From positions 1 through 32,102 of the forward strand of contig CALDSY010000223.1 in the NCBI GenBank assembly GCA_937924355.1: a stretch of 32,102 nucleotides of DNA, read 5' to 3'. This document shows positions 7,891 to 16,550 of this stretch, one piece after another (the first letter of the stretch is position 1; each line of letters starts with the position of its first letter). Both the position numbers and the translations under genes were made by a program. Below the pieces are notes generated by a model that saw only the letters and a program-made list of their open reading frames with translations, searched no databases and was not told the origin of the DNA. The DNA comes from an uncultured Caulobacterales bacterium (lineage in GTDB: Bacteria > Pseudomonadota > Alphaproteobacteria > Caulobacterales > Maricaulaceae).

Positions 7891-9761
7891 CGAGGATTAA
7901 CGAACTCGTCAATTTTAGAATATTCACGGCCTGATTGCAGCAGGTCTTCGCGGCGCATTTGGTCAAGACGACGCCGTGTCAATGGCTCGGAATCTGCCTG
8001 ACTGCGGATGATCGTCGGGCGCAGGAAAACCATCAAATTGGTTTTGATACGGCTCTTCCCTTTGGAGCGGAAGGCATTCCCCACAACAGGCAGATCACCC
8101 AGAATTGGAACTTTAGAAATATTCAGCTGTTCGTCGTCCTGGATCAAGCCGCCCAAAACGATGATCTCGCCGTCATTGGCTAGCACGGTCGTATCGATTT
8201 CCCGCTTATTTGTAATAAAGTCATTGGCAATAGATGTAATGGCTCCGGCGATAGATGAGACTTCGGATGTAATCTTCATTCGAACAACATCGCCCTCGCT
8301 GATCTGAGGTAGAACCGTCAACTTGATACCCACGTCGATACGTTCAAAAGTCCGGAACGGATTGAGGTTATCCGAGCCCAGGCTCTCACCAGTTGTAATG
8401 GGGATTTGCTGGCCGACGATGAAACTGGCCTCTTCATTATCCAGTGTTGTGACAAAGGGCGTCGAAAGAATATTCGAGTCATCATCATTTTCGATGGCGT
8501 TCAAAATTACCGAAAATAGCGTATTCCCGCTAATGCCAGCCCCGCCGACTCCGATACCGTCAATCCCGACCAGCGAGTTGACCGCGGCAGTTTCTAGGCC
8601 GCTGGTATCTACGCCCAATTGAGGTCCAGCTAGCGCGCCGGCCAAAGTCAGTAGATTTGGCGCTTGCCGGGAGAAATTGGTCCCAATGAACGGAATAGAA
8701 CTGCCGTCAACGCCGCCGAGCGCCCATTGCACGCCCAGTTCGCTAGCCGCGCTATCGCTGATTTCTACAATCAAAGCTTCGACCGTGACTTGCGGCCGGC
8801 GCACATCAAGACGGCGGATAATCTGCTCAAGAGCTTGTTGTGTTTCCCCAGACGCTGAAATTACGATGGAATTACTTCCCCGCTCATAAACAACGCTCGG
8901 CGCAGGCTGACCTTCCCTTGTGTAGGATGGCAGCAAGTTCTGGATGACCTCGTTTAGCTCTTCCCCATTGGCATAGCGGAGTGGCAGAACGCTGACAGCC
9001 CCGCGCGGGGTCAGATTGTTGGGGTTATCCATTTGCTGTAGGATTGGCAGAAGACGCCGAACTTCCGACGGCGATCCCTCTAAAATCAGACTATTTGTGC
9101 CGGGAACAGCAATGGCTCGAAACGCCGGACGCGCGCCGCCTAATGCCTTGAGTGTATCCTGAGCGTCCACAGCCGTAATATACTGAAAATTGACGGACTC
9201 GGTGACCAAACCGTTCGTGTCCATGGCGGCCACAATCTGGCGGGCCTTATAAAGGTTTTCCGGGAAATCTGTGATAACAAGAATATTGCCGCCGGCATTG
9301 GCCGTCAAAATACCTTGGGAATGCATAACCGGCTTGATCAACTTGGCTGCATCGGCGGAGTCTGCATGCTGAAGTTTGATAACGGTTGTTGCGAATTGAC
9401 CATTGTAACCCGTGCCGCTGACAAATGGCGCACTTTGTGCCGCGCCTTGCATAAGGGTTACAGAGTATTCGCCGGTGGGCGTTCGGATGACCGTATAGCC
9501 ATGAACCCGCATAACATTTTTGAAGACTTCAAAGACTTCTTTCGGGGTTAGCTTTTCTTCGGATGAAATCGTCACATTGCCTTGAACCCGCGGGTCAACA
9601 AGAAATGTTTTCCCGGTGACCATAGACACATTGTTTATGAATGCCCTGATATCGGCCTGTTGCATCGTAATTTGATGCTCTGCGGCGCCCTGGGCATAAA
9701 CAGGTACCGAGAGGCCTGTTGTCAAAGCCAGCGTCGCAAGTGTGATGGCGATTTTTTTCAT
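7887..9761 (-). CDS. gspD: T2SS outer-membrane secretin GspD
   Basis: Outer-membrane channel of the T2SS, 624 aa. A signal peptide (likely cut after VYA, residue 23) is followed by the N0 domain and N1-N3 repeats, then the secretin domain with VPILGDLPVVGNAFRSK and the beta-signal FLRPTII. A Gly-rich segment (GIDGIGVGGAGISGN) lies in the periplasmic gate/cap region. After the secretin core there is a charged tail (RRRLDQMRREDLL and onward) that could act as a pilotin-binding S-domain; no pilotin gene is visible. The ATG overlaps the gspC stop (ATGA). Confidence 0.96.
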   Translation of the reverse strand: MKKIAITLATLALTTGLSVPVYAQGAAEHQITMQQADIRAFINNVSMVTGKTFLVDPRVQGNVTISSEEKLTPKEVFEVFKNVMRVHGYTVIRTPTGEYSVTLMQGAAQSAPFVSGTGYNGQFATTVIKLQHADSADAAKLIKPVMHSQGILTANAGGNILVITDFPENLYKARQIVAAMDTNGLVTESVNFQYITAVDAQDTLKALGGARPAFRAIAVPGTNSLILEGSPSEVRRLLPILQQMDNPNNLTPRGAVSVLPLRYANGEELNEVIQNLLPSYTREGQPAPSVVYERGSNSIVISASGETQQALEQIIRRLDVRRPQVTVEALIVEISDSAASELGVQWALGGVDGSSIPFIGTNFSRQAPNLLTLAGALAGPQLGVDTSGLETAAVNSLVGIDGIGVGGAGISGNTLFSVILNAIENDDDSNILSTPFVTTLDNEEASFIVGQQIPITTGESLGSDNLNPFRTFERIDVGIKLTVLPQISEGDVVRMKITSEVSSIAGAITSIANDFITNKREIDTTVLANDGEIIVLGGLIQDDEQLNISKVPILGDLPVVGNAFRSKGKSRIKTNLMVFLRPTIIRSQADSEPLTRRRLDQMRREDLLQSGREYSKIDEFVNPR

Positions 9762-10603
9762 GATGGCACTCTTATACGAATTGTCATTTTGCGACCGCGG
9801 CGCATAATTTGAGCGGTGGGATTACCTTGGGAAATAGCGCTGACCACGGTTGATCCCAAGTCAATGCCGGGGCTGGTCAAGTCTTGCGAACCAATCCGAG
9901 TGACGATGTCACCATTTCGGAAGCCCAGAGGTTTGATGTCAAAGCCCGGTTGCGGTTCGATTTTATAACCAATCAGACGGTTATTCTCATTTTTGTGGGG
10001 TGTGATGGAGACCCGCTTGAGAAGCTCGGCTGGGTTTCCGTTGAAACCGGATTTGGAAATAGGCCGAGAGATATTTGTCTGGCCTGACTTTGTCAGCCCT
10101 GTTTCATCCCGTTCCAGTGTCAGTTTCTCCCGATTGCCATCCCTTTGAAGGATAACATAAGTGTGGTGAATGGATTCCAGCGTTACGCCGCTCGAAATCT
10201 CATCCCCGGCTCCATAAGTTTGTTGTTTACGATCCGCGCCTTCGATAATCGCCTGCTCCGGGGCCGTTGTGCCCTTGAGTTTGAGATTGAGCGTAGTGTC
10301 GGCGACGTCCGCATCCGGGTCAAAAAACTCCTGCGGTAAAGCCTCATCCGGTACGTAATCCCTGTGGAATGGGTCAAAATTATAATCAAGGCGTGGTGTA
10401 TTTGAACTTTGGCCCTTTGAACTTTGGCCTTGCCCCGCAGCTGTCGCGGTTGCCGCAGCGGGCGGCGCGATCCAGCTGCTTTGCGGATTTAGCCAGATCA
10501 TAACCGCTTTAACGATGAAGAAACACGCAAGCAGAACAAACACGCCTGTCGCGAGTTTGATCAACATCTGCGGAAATTGACCTAAGCGGGCCATAATTGG
10601 CAA
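9758..10603 (-). CDS. gspC: T2SS protein GspC
   Basis: Inner-membrane protein that couples the platform to the secretin and helps choose substrates. One membrane segment (about residues 15-37), a Pro/Ala/Gly/Gln/Ser-rich linker, the homology region (LKLKGTTAPEQAIIEG onward) and a C-terminal PDZ-like domain (GFDIKPLGFRNGDIVTRIGSQDL) are all visible. The first possible start is TTG at 10603, five bases after AAGGAG. The next is ATG at 10594, 14 bases from that Shine-Dalgarno, so the TTG may be the real start. It is the first gene of the T2SS operon. Confidence 0.93.
   Translation of the reverse strand: MPIMARLGQFPQMLIKLATGVFVLLACFFIVKAVMIWLNPQSSWIAPPAAATATAAGQGQSSKGQSSNTPRLDYNFDPFHRDYVPDEALPQEFFDPDADVADTTLNLKLKGTTAPEQAIIEGADRKQQTYGAGDEISSGVTLESIHHTYVILQRDGNREKLTLERDETGLTKSGQTNISRPISKSGFNGNPAELLKRVSITPHKNENNRLIGYKIEPQPGFDIKPLGFRNGDIVTRIGSQDLTSPGIDLGSTVVSAISQGNPTAQIMRRGRKMTIRIRVPS
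10401..10430. repeat. Two-copy 15-bp tandem repeat in the gspC linker
   Basis: TTTGAACTTTGGCCC is followed directly by TTTGAACTTTGGCCT. The repeat is in frame and encodes GQSSK-GQSSN in the periplasmic linker of GspC, just after the membrane segment. It looks like a recent slippage duplication in a flexible spacer. Confidence 0.85.
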
Positions 10604-10731
10604 TTAAACTCCTTTTGCCAAATCTAAAGTCTTTCTATGACTCTGTCGTTGGATTGTAAACTAACTGGGTTCACACAAACGGGTTAAAAATTAGACATTT
10701 ACAAATCATAAAAAATACACATTTCGTTTAC

Positions 10732-10737
10732 TATAAT
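10732..10737 (+). promoter_or_regulatory. Possible -10 element of the Nudix gene
   Basis: A perfect TATAAT lies 20 bases before the Nudix ATG in an AT-rich intergenic stretch. No good -35 hexamer stands 16-18 bases upstream, so the promoter call is weak. The same 153-base gap must also hold the promoter for gspC on the other strand, which I could not locate with confidence. Confidence 0.35.
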
Positions 10738-10756
10738 GCACTGAAACGGCCAAAAT

Positions 10757-11314
10757 ATGACAAAAGTCACACCTAATCCCTGGACAACGCTCAGTTCTCG
10801 CCATGTTTTCGAGAATAATTGGATCAAATTAACAGATCACAAAGTCATCACCCCAGGCGGGACCAATGGCACATATGGGGCTATTCACTTCAAAAACCAA
10901 GCTGTGGGTGTGGTTCCTTATGAAGATGGCCAAATATGGCTGGTTGGCCAAACACGCTATGTGCTCGATCAATATAGTTGGGAAATTCCAGAGGGCGGCT
11001 GTCCCGACGGTGAAAATCCGGAAGATTGCGCCTTGCGAGAGCTCCATGAAGAAACCGGATTGGTCGCAAATGACCTAAAACCGATCCTGCAGATGCATTT
11101 ATCCAATTCCGTGTCTGATGAATGGGCGATTGTCTATTTGGCGACAGGATTAACTCAAACTGAAGCCGCGCCCGAGGTAACCGAGGACATCAGTGTCGCG
11201 AAAGTAACTCTGGAAGAATTTTATGCCCGGGTCGAATCCGGGGAAATCACTGACAGCCTGAGCGTGGCGGCCGCTTATAAGCTAATGTTGATGAAAGCGC
11301 AGGGCCGGCTTTAA
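10757..11314 (+). CDS. Nudix hydrolase, ADP-ribose pyrophosphatase-like
   Basis: A 185-aa Nudix enzyme that hydrolyses a nucleoside diphosphate linked to another moiety. The complete Nudix box GX5EX7REXXEEXGX lies at residues 80-102 (with CALRELHEETGL). The upstream VGQTRY...SWEIPEGG layout is that of the ADP-ribose/GDP-mannose pyrophosphatase branch (NudF-type), so a nucleotide-sugar or ADP-ribose substrate is likely, though it cannot be fixed by eye. It stands alone between two minus-strand operons. Its stop codon overlaps the phoU stop in tail-to-tail fashion. Confidence 0.88.
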   Translation: MTKVTPNPWTTLSSRHVFENNWIKLTDHKVITPGGTNGTYGAIHFKNQAVGVVPYEDGQIWLVGQTRYVLDQYSWEIPEGGCPDGENPEDCALRELHEETGLVANDLKPILQMHLSNSVSDEWAIVYLATGLTQTEAAPEVTEDISVAKVTLEEFYARVESGEITDSLSVAAAYKLMLMKAQGRL

Positions 11315-12039
11315 TCCTCATCATCTTCATCGTCTTCGAGAAGGTAGCGCGTCGTACTGGTCCGGTCGCTTTTGGGACGCTTCTCACGGATGGACTCGGC
11401 CGTCACCACGTAATGGGTAGCAGAAGCGATCCGAGTCGCATGATCGCCCATACGTTCCAGGTTTTTGGCGAAAAAGGTCATTTGCGTCGCGCCGTTAATA
11501 TTGCTGTTATCGGCCATCATGCCGGTCAGCACGGTTTCAAAAACCGCATTGCAATAATCATCAATGGCTTCATCGCCGAACCAGACGTCGAGGGCCAGAT
11601 CGGTGTCCCGGTCCTCATAGGCTTTCATCGCCATGGCCACATTCGCCGAAACCTGTTTGCCCATTTTGTTGATCTTCTTGGTTCCCTTGACCTTGTCATC
11701 CGTAATAATGACGCCGATCCGCATAGCGCAGTTTTTGGCCAAATCGCCGATGCGTTCCAACTCCCGCGCCACTTTCAGCGCAGCAATAGTCTCACGCAAA
11801 TCTACCGCGTAGGGGTGACGGAGCGCCAAGATCGACATGACACGTTCCTCGATATCATCATTAATGGCGTCAACCTGTTTGTCGTTCAGATGCACCCGGT
11901 TGGCCAATTGGTCGTCCCGGGATTTCAAGGCTTTGACACAAGAATTAACCTGATCCACGACCAAATGCCCCATACGAAAAAGCTCGGTTCGTAGGCCTTT
12001 CATATCCTCATCAAAAGAACTGACAATGTGTTCGCTCAT
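11311..12039 (-). CDS. phoU: Phosphate signalling protein PhoU
   Basis: Cytoplasmic all-helical regulator of 242 aa that connects Pst transporter activity to the PhoR kinase and restrains Pho signalling in phosphate-rich cells. Two PhoU repeats with the metal-binding E-R-I-G-D motifs are visible: ARELERIGDLAKNCA near residues 90-104 and KNLERMGDHATRIA near 192-205. An acidic tail (LLEDDEDDED) ends the protein and is unusual compared with E. coli PhoU. The gene follows pstB by four bases and is last in the operon. Confidence 0.96.
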   Translation of the reverse strand: MSEHIVSSFDEDMKGLRTELFRMGHLVVDQVNSCVKALKSRDDQLANRVHLNDKQVDAINDDIEERVMSILALRHPYAVDLRETIAALKVARELERIGDLAKNCAMRIGVIITDDKVKGTKKINKMGKQVSANVAMAMKAYEDRDTDLALDVWFGDEAIDDYCNAVFETVLTGMMADNSNINGATQMTFFAKNLERMGDHATRIASATHYVVTAESIREKRPKSDRTSTTRYLLEDDEDDED

Positions 12040-12043
12040 AAGT

Positions 12044-12811
12044 CTATCCTATCCGACCCGTGATATAATCCTGGGTCCGACTGTCCTTGGGATTGGTAAA
12101 TATATTACTCGTCTGATCATACTCTATCAGATTGCCCATGTGGAAAAAAGCTGTCCGGTCAGAGATCCGGGCCGCTTGCGCCATGGAATGGGTCACAATG
12201 ACGATACAGAACTTCTTTGACAGCTCGTCGATGAGCTCTTCCAGCTTGGCGGTCGCAATGGGGTCAAGAGCGGAAGCCGGTTCGTCCATCAGGATCACCT
12301 CCGGGCTGACCGCAATCGCGCGGGCAATTACCAAGCGCTGCTGCTGCCCTCCGGACAAGCCTGTCCCCGAGTCCTTAAGCCGGTCTTTGACCTCGGCCCA
12401 GAGACCCGCTTTGGTCAAACTACTTTCAACGATTTCGTCCAGCTCAGTTTTATTGGCGGCCAGACCATGAATACGCGGGCCGTAAGCCACATTGTCATAA
12501 ATGGATTTGGGGAATGGGTTGGGCTTTTGGAAAACCATACCAACCCGGGCCCGCAGCAATACGGGGTCCAGATGGGGTGAATAGATATCTTCACCGTCCA
12601 TTTTGACGATACCACTGACCGTACAGCCCGGAATGGTATCATTCATCCGGTTGAACACCCGAAGAAAGGAAGACTTACCGCAGCCTGACGGACCAATGAA
12701 AGCGGTCACGCCTTGATCCTCGATTTCAATATCGATGCCGTGGAGGGCTTCTTTGCCGGAGTATGAAACCCGGACGTCTCGGCATGAAAACTTTATTTTT
12801 GATTGCGACAT
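12044..12811 (-). CDS. pstB: Phosphate ABC transporter ATPase PstB
   Basis: ATP-binding subunit of the PstSCAB importer, 255 aa. Walker [10 protein letters not shown] (40-48), ABC signature LSGGQQQR (152-159), Walker [10 protein letters not shown] (172-180) and the switch histidine in [11 protein letters not shown] are intact. NRMND after Walker A is typical of PstB. The frame stays open upstream to 12868, but that would overlap the end of pstA. The ATG at 12811 with a GAGAG Shine-Dalgarno gives the normal N-terminus (MSQSKIKF). Confidence 0.97.
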   Translation of the reverse strand: MSQSKIKFSCRDVRVSYSGKEALHGIDIEIEDQGVTAFIGPSGCGKSSFLRVFNRMNDTIPGCTVSGIVKMDGEDIYSPHLDPVLLRARVGMVFQKPNPFPKSIYDNVAYGPRIHGLAANKTELDEIVESSLTKAGLWAEVKDRLKDSGTGLSGGQQQRLVIARAIAVSPEVILMDEPASALDPIATAKLEELIDELSKKFCIVIVTHSMAQAARISDRTAFFHMGNLIEYDQTSNIFTNPKDSRTQDYITGRIG

Positions 12812-12821
12812 GCGATCTCTC

Positions 12822-14117
12822 TTACCAACGTTTCTCGAGGCGGTTGCGCAACCAGATCGCGAAACCATTAATCAGTAGCAGCACCAATAGCAGAACAATA
12901 ATACCTGCGGATGTTTTTTCCACCCAGGCACGCTCAGCGTTTCCGGCCCACATGAAGATCTGTACCGGCAAGACTGTAGCGGAGTCTGTTATGCCGTTTG
13001 GAATTTCCGTGTTGAAGTTGACCATCCCGATCATCAGCAAAGGCGCGGTTTCGCCGAGGGCTTGCGCCATAGCAATGATAGACCCTGTCAATATACCCGG
13101 CCCCGCCTGTGGGACCTTGTGATGAAACACGGCCTGAATATGTGAAGCGCCAATACTGAGCGCGCCGTCGCGGATCGATTGCGGAACCGCCATCAGGGTG
13201 GCCCTCGTTGCAATAATAACGGTGGGCAAGGCCCTTAAACCCAAGACAAGGCCGCCGACGATGGGCGCGGACCGGGGCATACCGATAAAATTGATGAATA
13301 TGGCCAGGCCAAGTACACCGAAAATAATCGACGGCACCGCGGCCAGATTATTGATGTTGATCTCGATGAAGTCGACAAAACGGTTCTTGGGCGCAAATTC
13401 ATCTAGCCAGATCGCCGCGCCAATTCCAATTGGGATCGCCAAACAGGCGGTCACCAGGAGGGTCATCAATGAGCCAATAAAGGACCCGCCAATACCGGCA
13501 AGTTCCGCATCCCGGCTGTCAGTATTGGTGAAGAACCCCGTGTTAAAACGGGACTTGATTTCTCCGGTTTCCACCAAGGCATCCACCCAAGTGATTTGCT
13601 GATCAGAAATTTTTCGGCGGTCCTCTGAAACATCGCGGGAGATATTCCCCTTGAGCAGCTGATCAACATCATCAGAAGTTGGCACGCGGATGGTCAGGGT
13701 CTGCCCCACAAGATCCGGATTATTATAAACCATTTGACGGATAAGGTTGGGGGCACCGGACGAAGAAATCACATCAAATAATTGTCGTTTGGCTTTGCGA
13801 TCTGTCACATCAGGGAAACGTTCATATAACGAGTTTTGGATAATCCGCCGATAATTACTCTTACGCAGTTCGTCCGGATCTCTGACTCCGCTGGGATCAA
13901 GAACTGACTCGGTCAATTCCACGTCCATCGTCATGTCATGTTGAATGAAAGCGTTCAGGCCGTTACCCAGCACAGTGGAAAGCAACCAAAACAATGCCAT
14001 GACAGCAATACCAATCGCCAACAATCCAAAGGCTTTGAAACGGCGCTCTTTTGCGTGACGTTTTTTGAGCCGCTTTAACGCGAATTCAGACGCATGAATG
14101 GAGTCAGATGTCGGCAT
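12822..14117 (-). CDS. pstA: Phosphate ABC transporter permease PstA, N-terminally extended
   Basis: Membrane permease of the phosphate importer, 431 aa. The C-terminal half carries the binding-protein-dependent permease domain with the EAA-like loop ([29 protein letters not shown]). A first membrane helix (about residues 30-52) is followed by a periplasmic domain of roughly 150-170 residues before the permease core. This matches the DUF3333-type extension seen in alphaproteobacterial PstA, whereas E. coli PstA is about 296 aa. The ATG shares one base with the pstC stop (TGATG). Confidence 0.95.
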   Translation of the reverse strand: MPTSDSIHASEFALKRLKKRHAKERRFKAFGLLAIGIAVMALFWLLSTVLGNGLNAFIQHDMTMDVELTESVLDPSGVRDPDELRKSNYRRIIQNSLYERFPDVTDRKAKRQLFDVISSSGAPNLIRQMVYNNPDLVGQTLTIRVPTSDDVDQLLKGNISRDVSEDRRKISDQQITWVDALVETGEIKSRFNTGFFTNTDSRDAELAGIGGSFIGSLMTLLVTACLAIPIGIGAAIWLDEFAPKNRFVDFIEININNLAAVPSIIFGVLGLAIFINFIGMPRSAPIVGGLVLGLRALPTVIIATRATLMAVPQSIRDGALSIGASHIQAVFHHKVPQAGPGILTGSIIAMAQALGETAPLLMIGMVNFNTEIPNGITDSATVLPVQIFMWAGNAERAWVEKTSAGIIVLLLVLLLINGFAIWLRNRLEKRW

Positions 14118-15334
14118 CAGTCATACCTCGCGCGGTACCGTCTTACGATGATCAACGCGATAAAATTCAAGACAAGGGTAATGATGAAAAGCATAAGACC
14201 CAGCGCGAAAGCGGCCAGTGTTTTGGCGCTGTCGAATTCCTGATCACCGGTCAAAAGCGCAACTATTTGTACGGTCACTGTCGTGACAGCCTCGAATGGG
14301 TTGCCTGTCAAATTCGCGGCCCGACCAGCGGCCAGGACCACAATCATAGTCTCGCCAATGGCCCGGCTGACCGCCAAAAGTAAGGCGCCAATAATGCCCG
14401 GCAAGGCACCGGCAAACACAACCTTGGTCATGGTTTCTGATTTGGTCGCGCCCAGTGCGTATGATCCGTCTCGCATGGTTTGCGGCACCGCATTGATGAC
14501 GTCATCGGAAAGGGAGGACACGAAGGGTATGATCATAATGCCCATGACCAAGCCGGCTGTGATGGCGCTTTGAGTGGGAACTGAATACCCCATGGTCTCT
14601 GCCAGAGCGCGTATAGCCGGCCCGACGGTGAGGAGCGCAAAGAAGCCATAAACAACGGTCGGCACACCGGCCAGAATTTCAATGACGGGCTTGACGATTT
14701 TGCGCGTGCGATGTCCCGCATATTCGGAAAGGTATATGGCAATCATCAATCCAATGGGCGCGGACACGGCAATCGCGATAGCCATGATAAGAAAAGTGCC
14801 GGTGAATACGGGAACCGCGCCAAAGGCCCCGGATTGCCCGACCTGATCTTCGCGCATGGCGGTTTGCGGCGACCATTGCGTGCCGGTGATAAAATCAAGA
14901 AAAGGGACTTCCTCGAAGAAACGAAGGCTCTCAAACAATAGCGAAAGAACAATCCCGATGGTGGTGAAGACCGCAATCAGTGAGCAAACAACGAGTAATG
15001 TCTTGATGAAATACTCGACATAAGTGCGGGCCCGGAAATCTTTTTGAATACGGCCAGACGCTAGGAAGCTGCCAATCACGGCCACAACCAGCATAGCCAT
15101 GAGGGTTATGGGTAAGCCCAGCCCGGTCAAAAGCCCGGCAATCATCACCAAAAAAGCGCCCAAGCCAGATATTATGCCAGAAAACCAACCGTGATAACCC
15201 GGCTGCGAATGGAACCCAAGTCCAGCTCCCTTGCCAATACTGGCGATTTGGGCGCGGGCCTTACGGCGCGCAAAAACGAAAGAAGCCGCCGTTAAGGCAG
15301 CGACAACGAGCGCCAATATCAGGACCGTATTCAC
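14117..15334 (-). CDS. pstC: Phosphate ABC transporter permease PstC
   Basis: Second permease of the Pst importer, 405 aa. Extra N-terminal membrane helices (about residues 3-22 and 52-90) precede the standard permease domain, which has the EAA loop VPQTMRDGSYALGATKSET and the SRAIGETMIVVLAAG helix typical of PstC. This longer form is common in alphaproteobacteria. Translation starts at GTG, eight bases behind AGGA, just after the stem-loop that separates it from pstS. Confidence 0.95.
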   Translation of the reverse strand: MNTVLILALVVAALTAASFVFARRKARAQIASIGKGAGLGFHSQPGYHGWFSGIISGLGAFLVMIAGLLTGLGLPITLMAMLVVAVIGSFLASGRIQKDFRARTYVEYFIKTLLVVCSLIAVFTTIGIVLSLLFESLRFFEEVPFLDFITGTQWSPQTAMREDQVGQSGAFGAVPVFTGTFLIMAIAIAVSAPIGLMIAIYLSEYAGHRTRKIVKPVIEILAGVPTVVYGFFALLTVGPAIRALAETMGYSVPTQSAITAGLVMGIMIIPFVSSLSDDVINAVPQTMRDGSYALGATKSETMTKVVFAGALPGIIGALLLAVSRAIGETMIVVLAAGRAANLTGNPFEAVTTVTVQIVALLTGDQEFDSAKTLAAFALGLMLFIITLVLNFIALIIVRRYRARYD

Positions 15335-15355
15335 CTAATGATTCCTAACTGTGTT

Positions 15356-15378
15356 TCAGGCGGCATTTAGCCGCCTGA
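15356..15378 (-). other. Perfect stem-loop between pstS and pstC
   Basis: TCAGGCGGC and GCCGCCTGA form a nine-base-pair stem with a five-base loop between the pstS stop and the pstC GTG. On the transcribed (minus) strand no U-run follows, so it is not a classical terminator. An intercistronic hairpin here could protect the pstS mRNA end, allowing much more binding protein than permease to be made. Confidence 0.65.
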
Positions 15379-15398
15379 TTTTTATCTAATCAAGTCGC

Positions 15399-16499
15399 TT
15401 ATTGCGAATATGGGGTCAGGTTTTCCACAGCCGCGCGGTATTTCGCCCGTTCAGCGTCCGGCAGCGGCACCAAACCGATTTCTTCAAGATAACCACCAGG
15501 GCCCCAAGCCTCATCCGCGGTAAATTCAAGCGCGAAATCCCGTATGCCAGGATTGTCCGCCACATGGGCTTTCTTGATGTAGAAAAACAAAGACCGCGAA
15601 ATGGCATAGTCGCCGGCTGCGATGTTCTCAAATGTTGGTTCGATTCCATCGACATTGGCGCCTTTGATCTTGTCGCCGTTTTGATCAAGGAATGAGAAGC
15701 CGAAAATACCCAGAGCGGTCGGCGTATTGACCAGTGTGTTGACAATGGCATTGTCATTTTCACCAGCATCGATCCATTTTCCGTCTTCGCGGATATTATG
15801 AGAGACCTTCTTGAAGGCGCTTTTGTCTTGAGCGCGCAAGTCCTTGAGGCAGGCAAACTTTTTCGCGCCGCCTTCCATGGCGACTTCGACAAAGGCGTCG
15901 CGCGTACCCGAAGTGGGCGGCGGGCCATAAGCTTCGATGGTTGCCGCTGGGAGGCTCGCATCAATATCGGACCATTTCTTGTATGGGTTCGCTTTCAGTG
16001 TGCAATCCGTATCACTTGTCGGCACCTCTTTGGCAAAGGCCTGAAAGATCTGCTTGCTCGACAGATCCATCTGTGTGCCGTCCAGGGCATTGGCCAGAAC
16101 GATACCATCAAACCCGACCTTGACCTCGATGATGTCGCTGACACCATTGGATCCGCATTTGTCAAATTCGCTCTTTTTTTGACGGCGAGATGAATTGGTC
16201 ATATTGGGCGTTGTGGCACCAGTGCCCTCACAGAAAAGCTTGTGACCCCCGCCCGAACCGGTGGATTCCACAACCACGTTTTGACCTGTCTTGTTCTTAT
16301 ATTCCTGCGCCACCTTCGTGGAAAACGGATAAACGGTCGAAGACCCGACAACGCGGATTTCGGCCTTTTCAGCTCTTTTCGTTGCTGTTTTTGTCGTTTC
16401 GGATTTTGTGCTCGCTTTGGCCGGTACTTTGTCACCGCCTTTGCAACCGGCGATTACCAAAGCGGTCGCAGCCAGTCCTGTCATCAATATATTTTTCAT
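15399..16499 (-). CDS. pstS: Periplasmic phosphate-binding lipoprotein PstS
   Basis: High-affinity phosphate receptor of 366 aa that delivers phosphate to PstCA. It carries a lipobox (VIAGC, Cys19), so the mature protein is probably lipid-anchored, then a Lys/Thr/Ala-rich linker to about residue 47. The phosphate-binding motifs VGSSTVYPFS and STGSGGG follow, with GPPTSGTRDAF later. Four cysteines remain in the mature domain and could form two disulfides. Many gammaproteobacterial PstS proteins are soluble, so the lipobox is worth noting. AAGGGA precedes the ATG. Confidence 0.95.
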   Translation of the reverse strand: MKNILMTGLAATALVIAGCKGGDKVPAKASTKSETTKTATKRAEKAEIRVVGSSTVYPFSTKVAQEYKNKTGQNVVVESTGSGGGHKLFCEGTGATTPNMTNSSRRQKKSEFDKCGSNGVSDIIEVKVGFDGIVLANALDGTQMDLSSKQIFQAFAKEVPTSDTDCTLKANPYKKWSDIDASLPAATIEAYGPPPTSGTRDAFVEVAMEGGAKKFACLKDLRAQDKSAFKKVSHNIREDGKWIDAGENDNAIVNTLVNTPTALGIFGFSFLDQNGDKIKGANVDGIEPTFENIAAGDYAISRSLFFYIKKAHVADNPGIRDFALEFTADEAWGPGGYLEEIGLVPLPDAERAKYRAAVENLTPYSQ

Positions 16500-16528
16500 G
16501 GCATTCCCTTCATTCCTAAATGTGTGAT

Positions 16529-16544
16529 GGGGGCCGAAGCCCCC
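16529..16544 (-). other. TTCG-tetraloop hairpin between oprP and pstS
   Basis: On the minus strand GGGGGC-TTCG-GCCCCC forms a perfect six-pair GC stem closed by the very stable UUCG tetraloop, seven bases after the porin stop codon. There is no U-run behind it, so it is more likely an RNA processing or stability element than a full terminator. Confidence 0.7.
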
Positions 16545-16550
16545 AATTGC

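Noticed and set aside
11413-11994. 193-codon open frame on the plus strand
   Set aside because: It lies fully antisense to phoU, which has clear family motifs. The frame follows from the codon bias of phoU, and no Shine-Dalgarno or recognisable domain supports it.
12812-12868. N-terminal extension of PstB
   Set aside because: The frame is open upstream, but it overlaps the pstA end and adds residues absent from PstB proteins. The ATG at 12811 has a Shine-Dalgarno and gives the family N-terminus.
15356-15385. Rho-independent terminator on the plus strand
   Set aside because: The hairpin is followed by TTTTT on the plus strand, but no plus-strand transcript is expected here. On the transcribed minus strand there is no U-run, so it is described as an intercistronic stem-loop instead.
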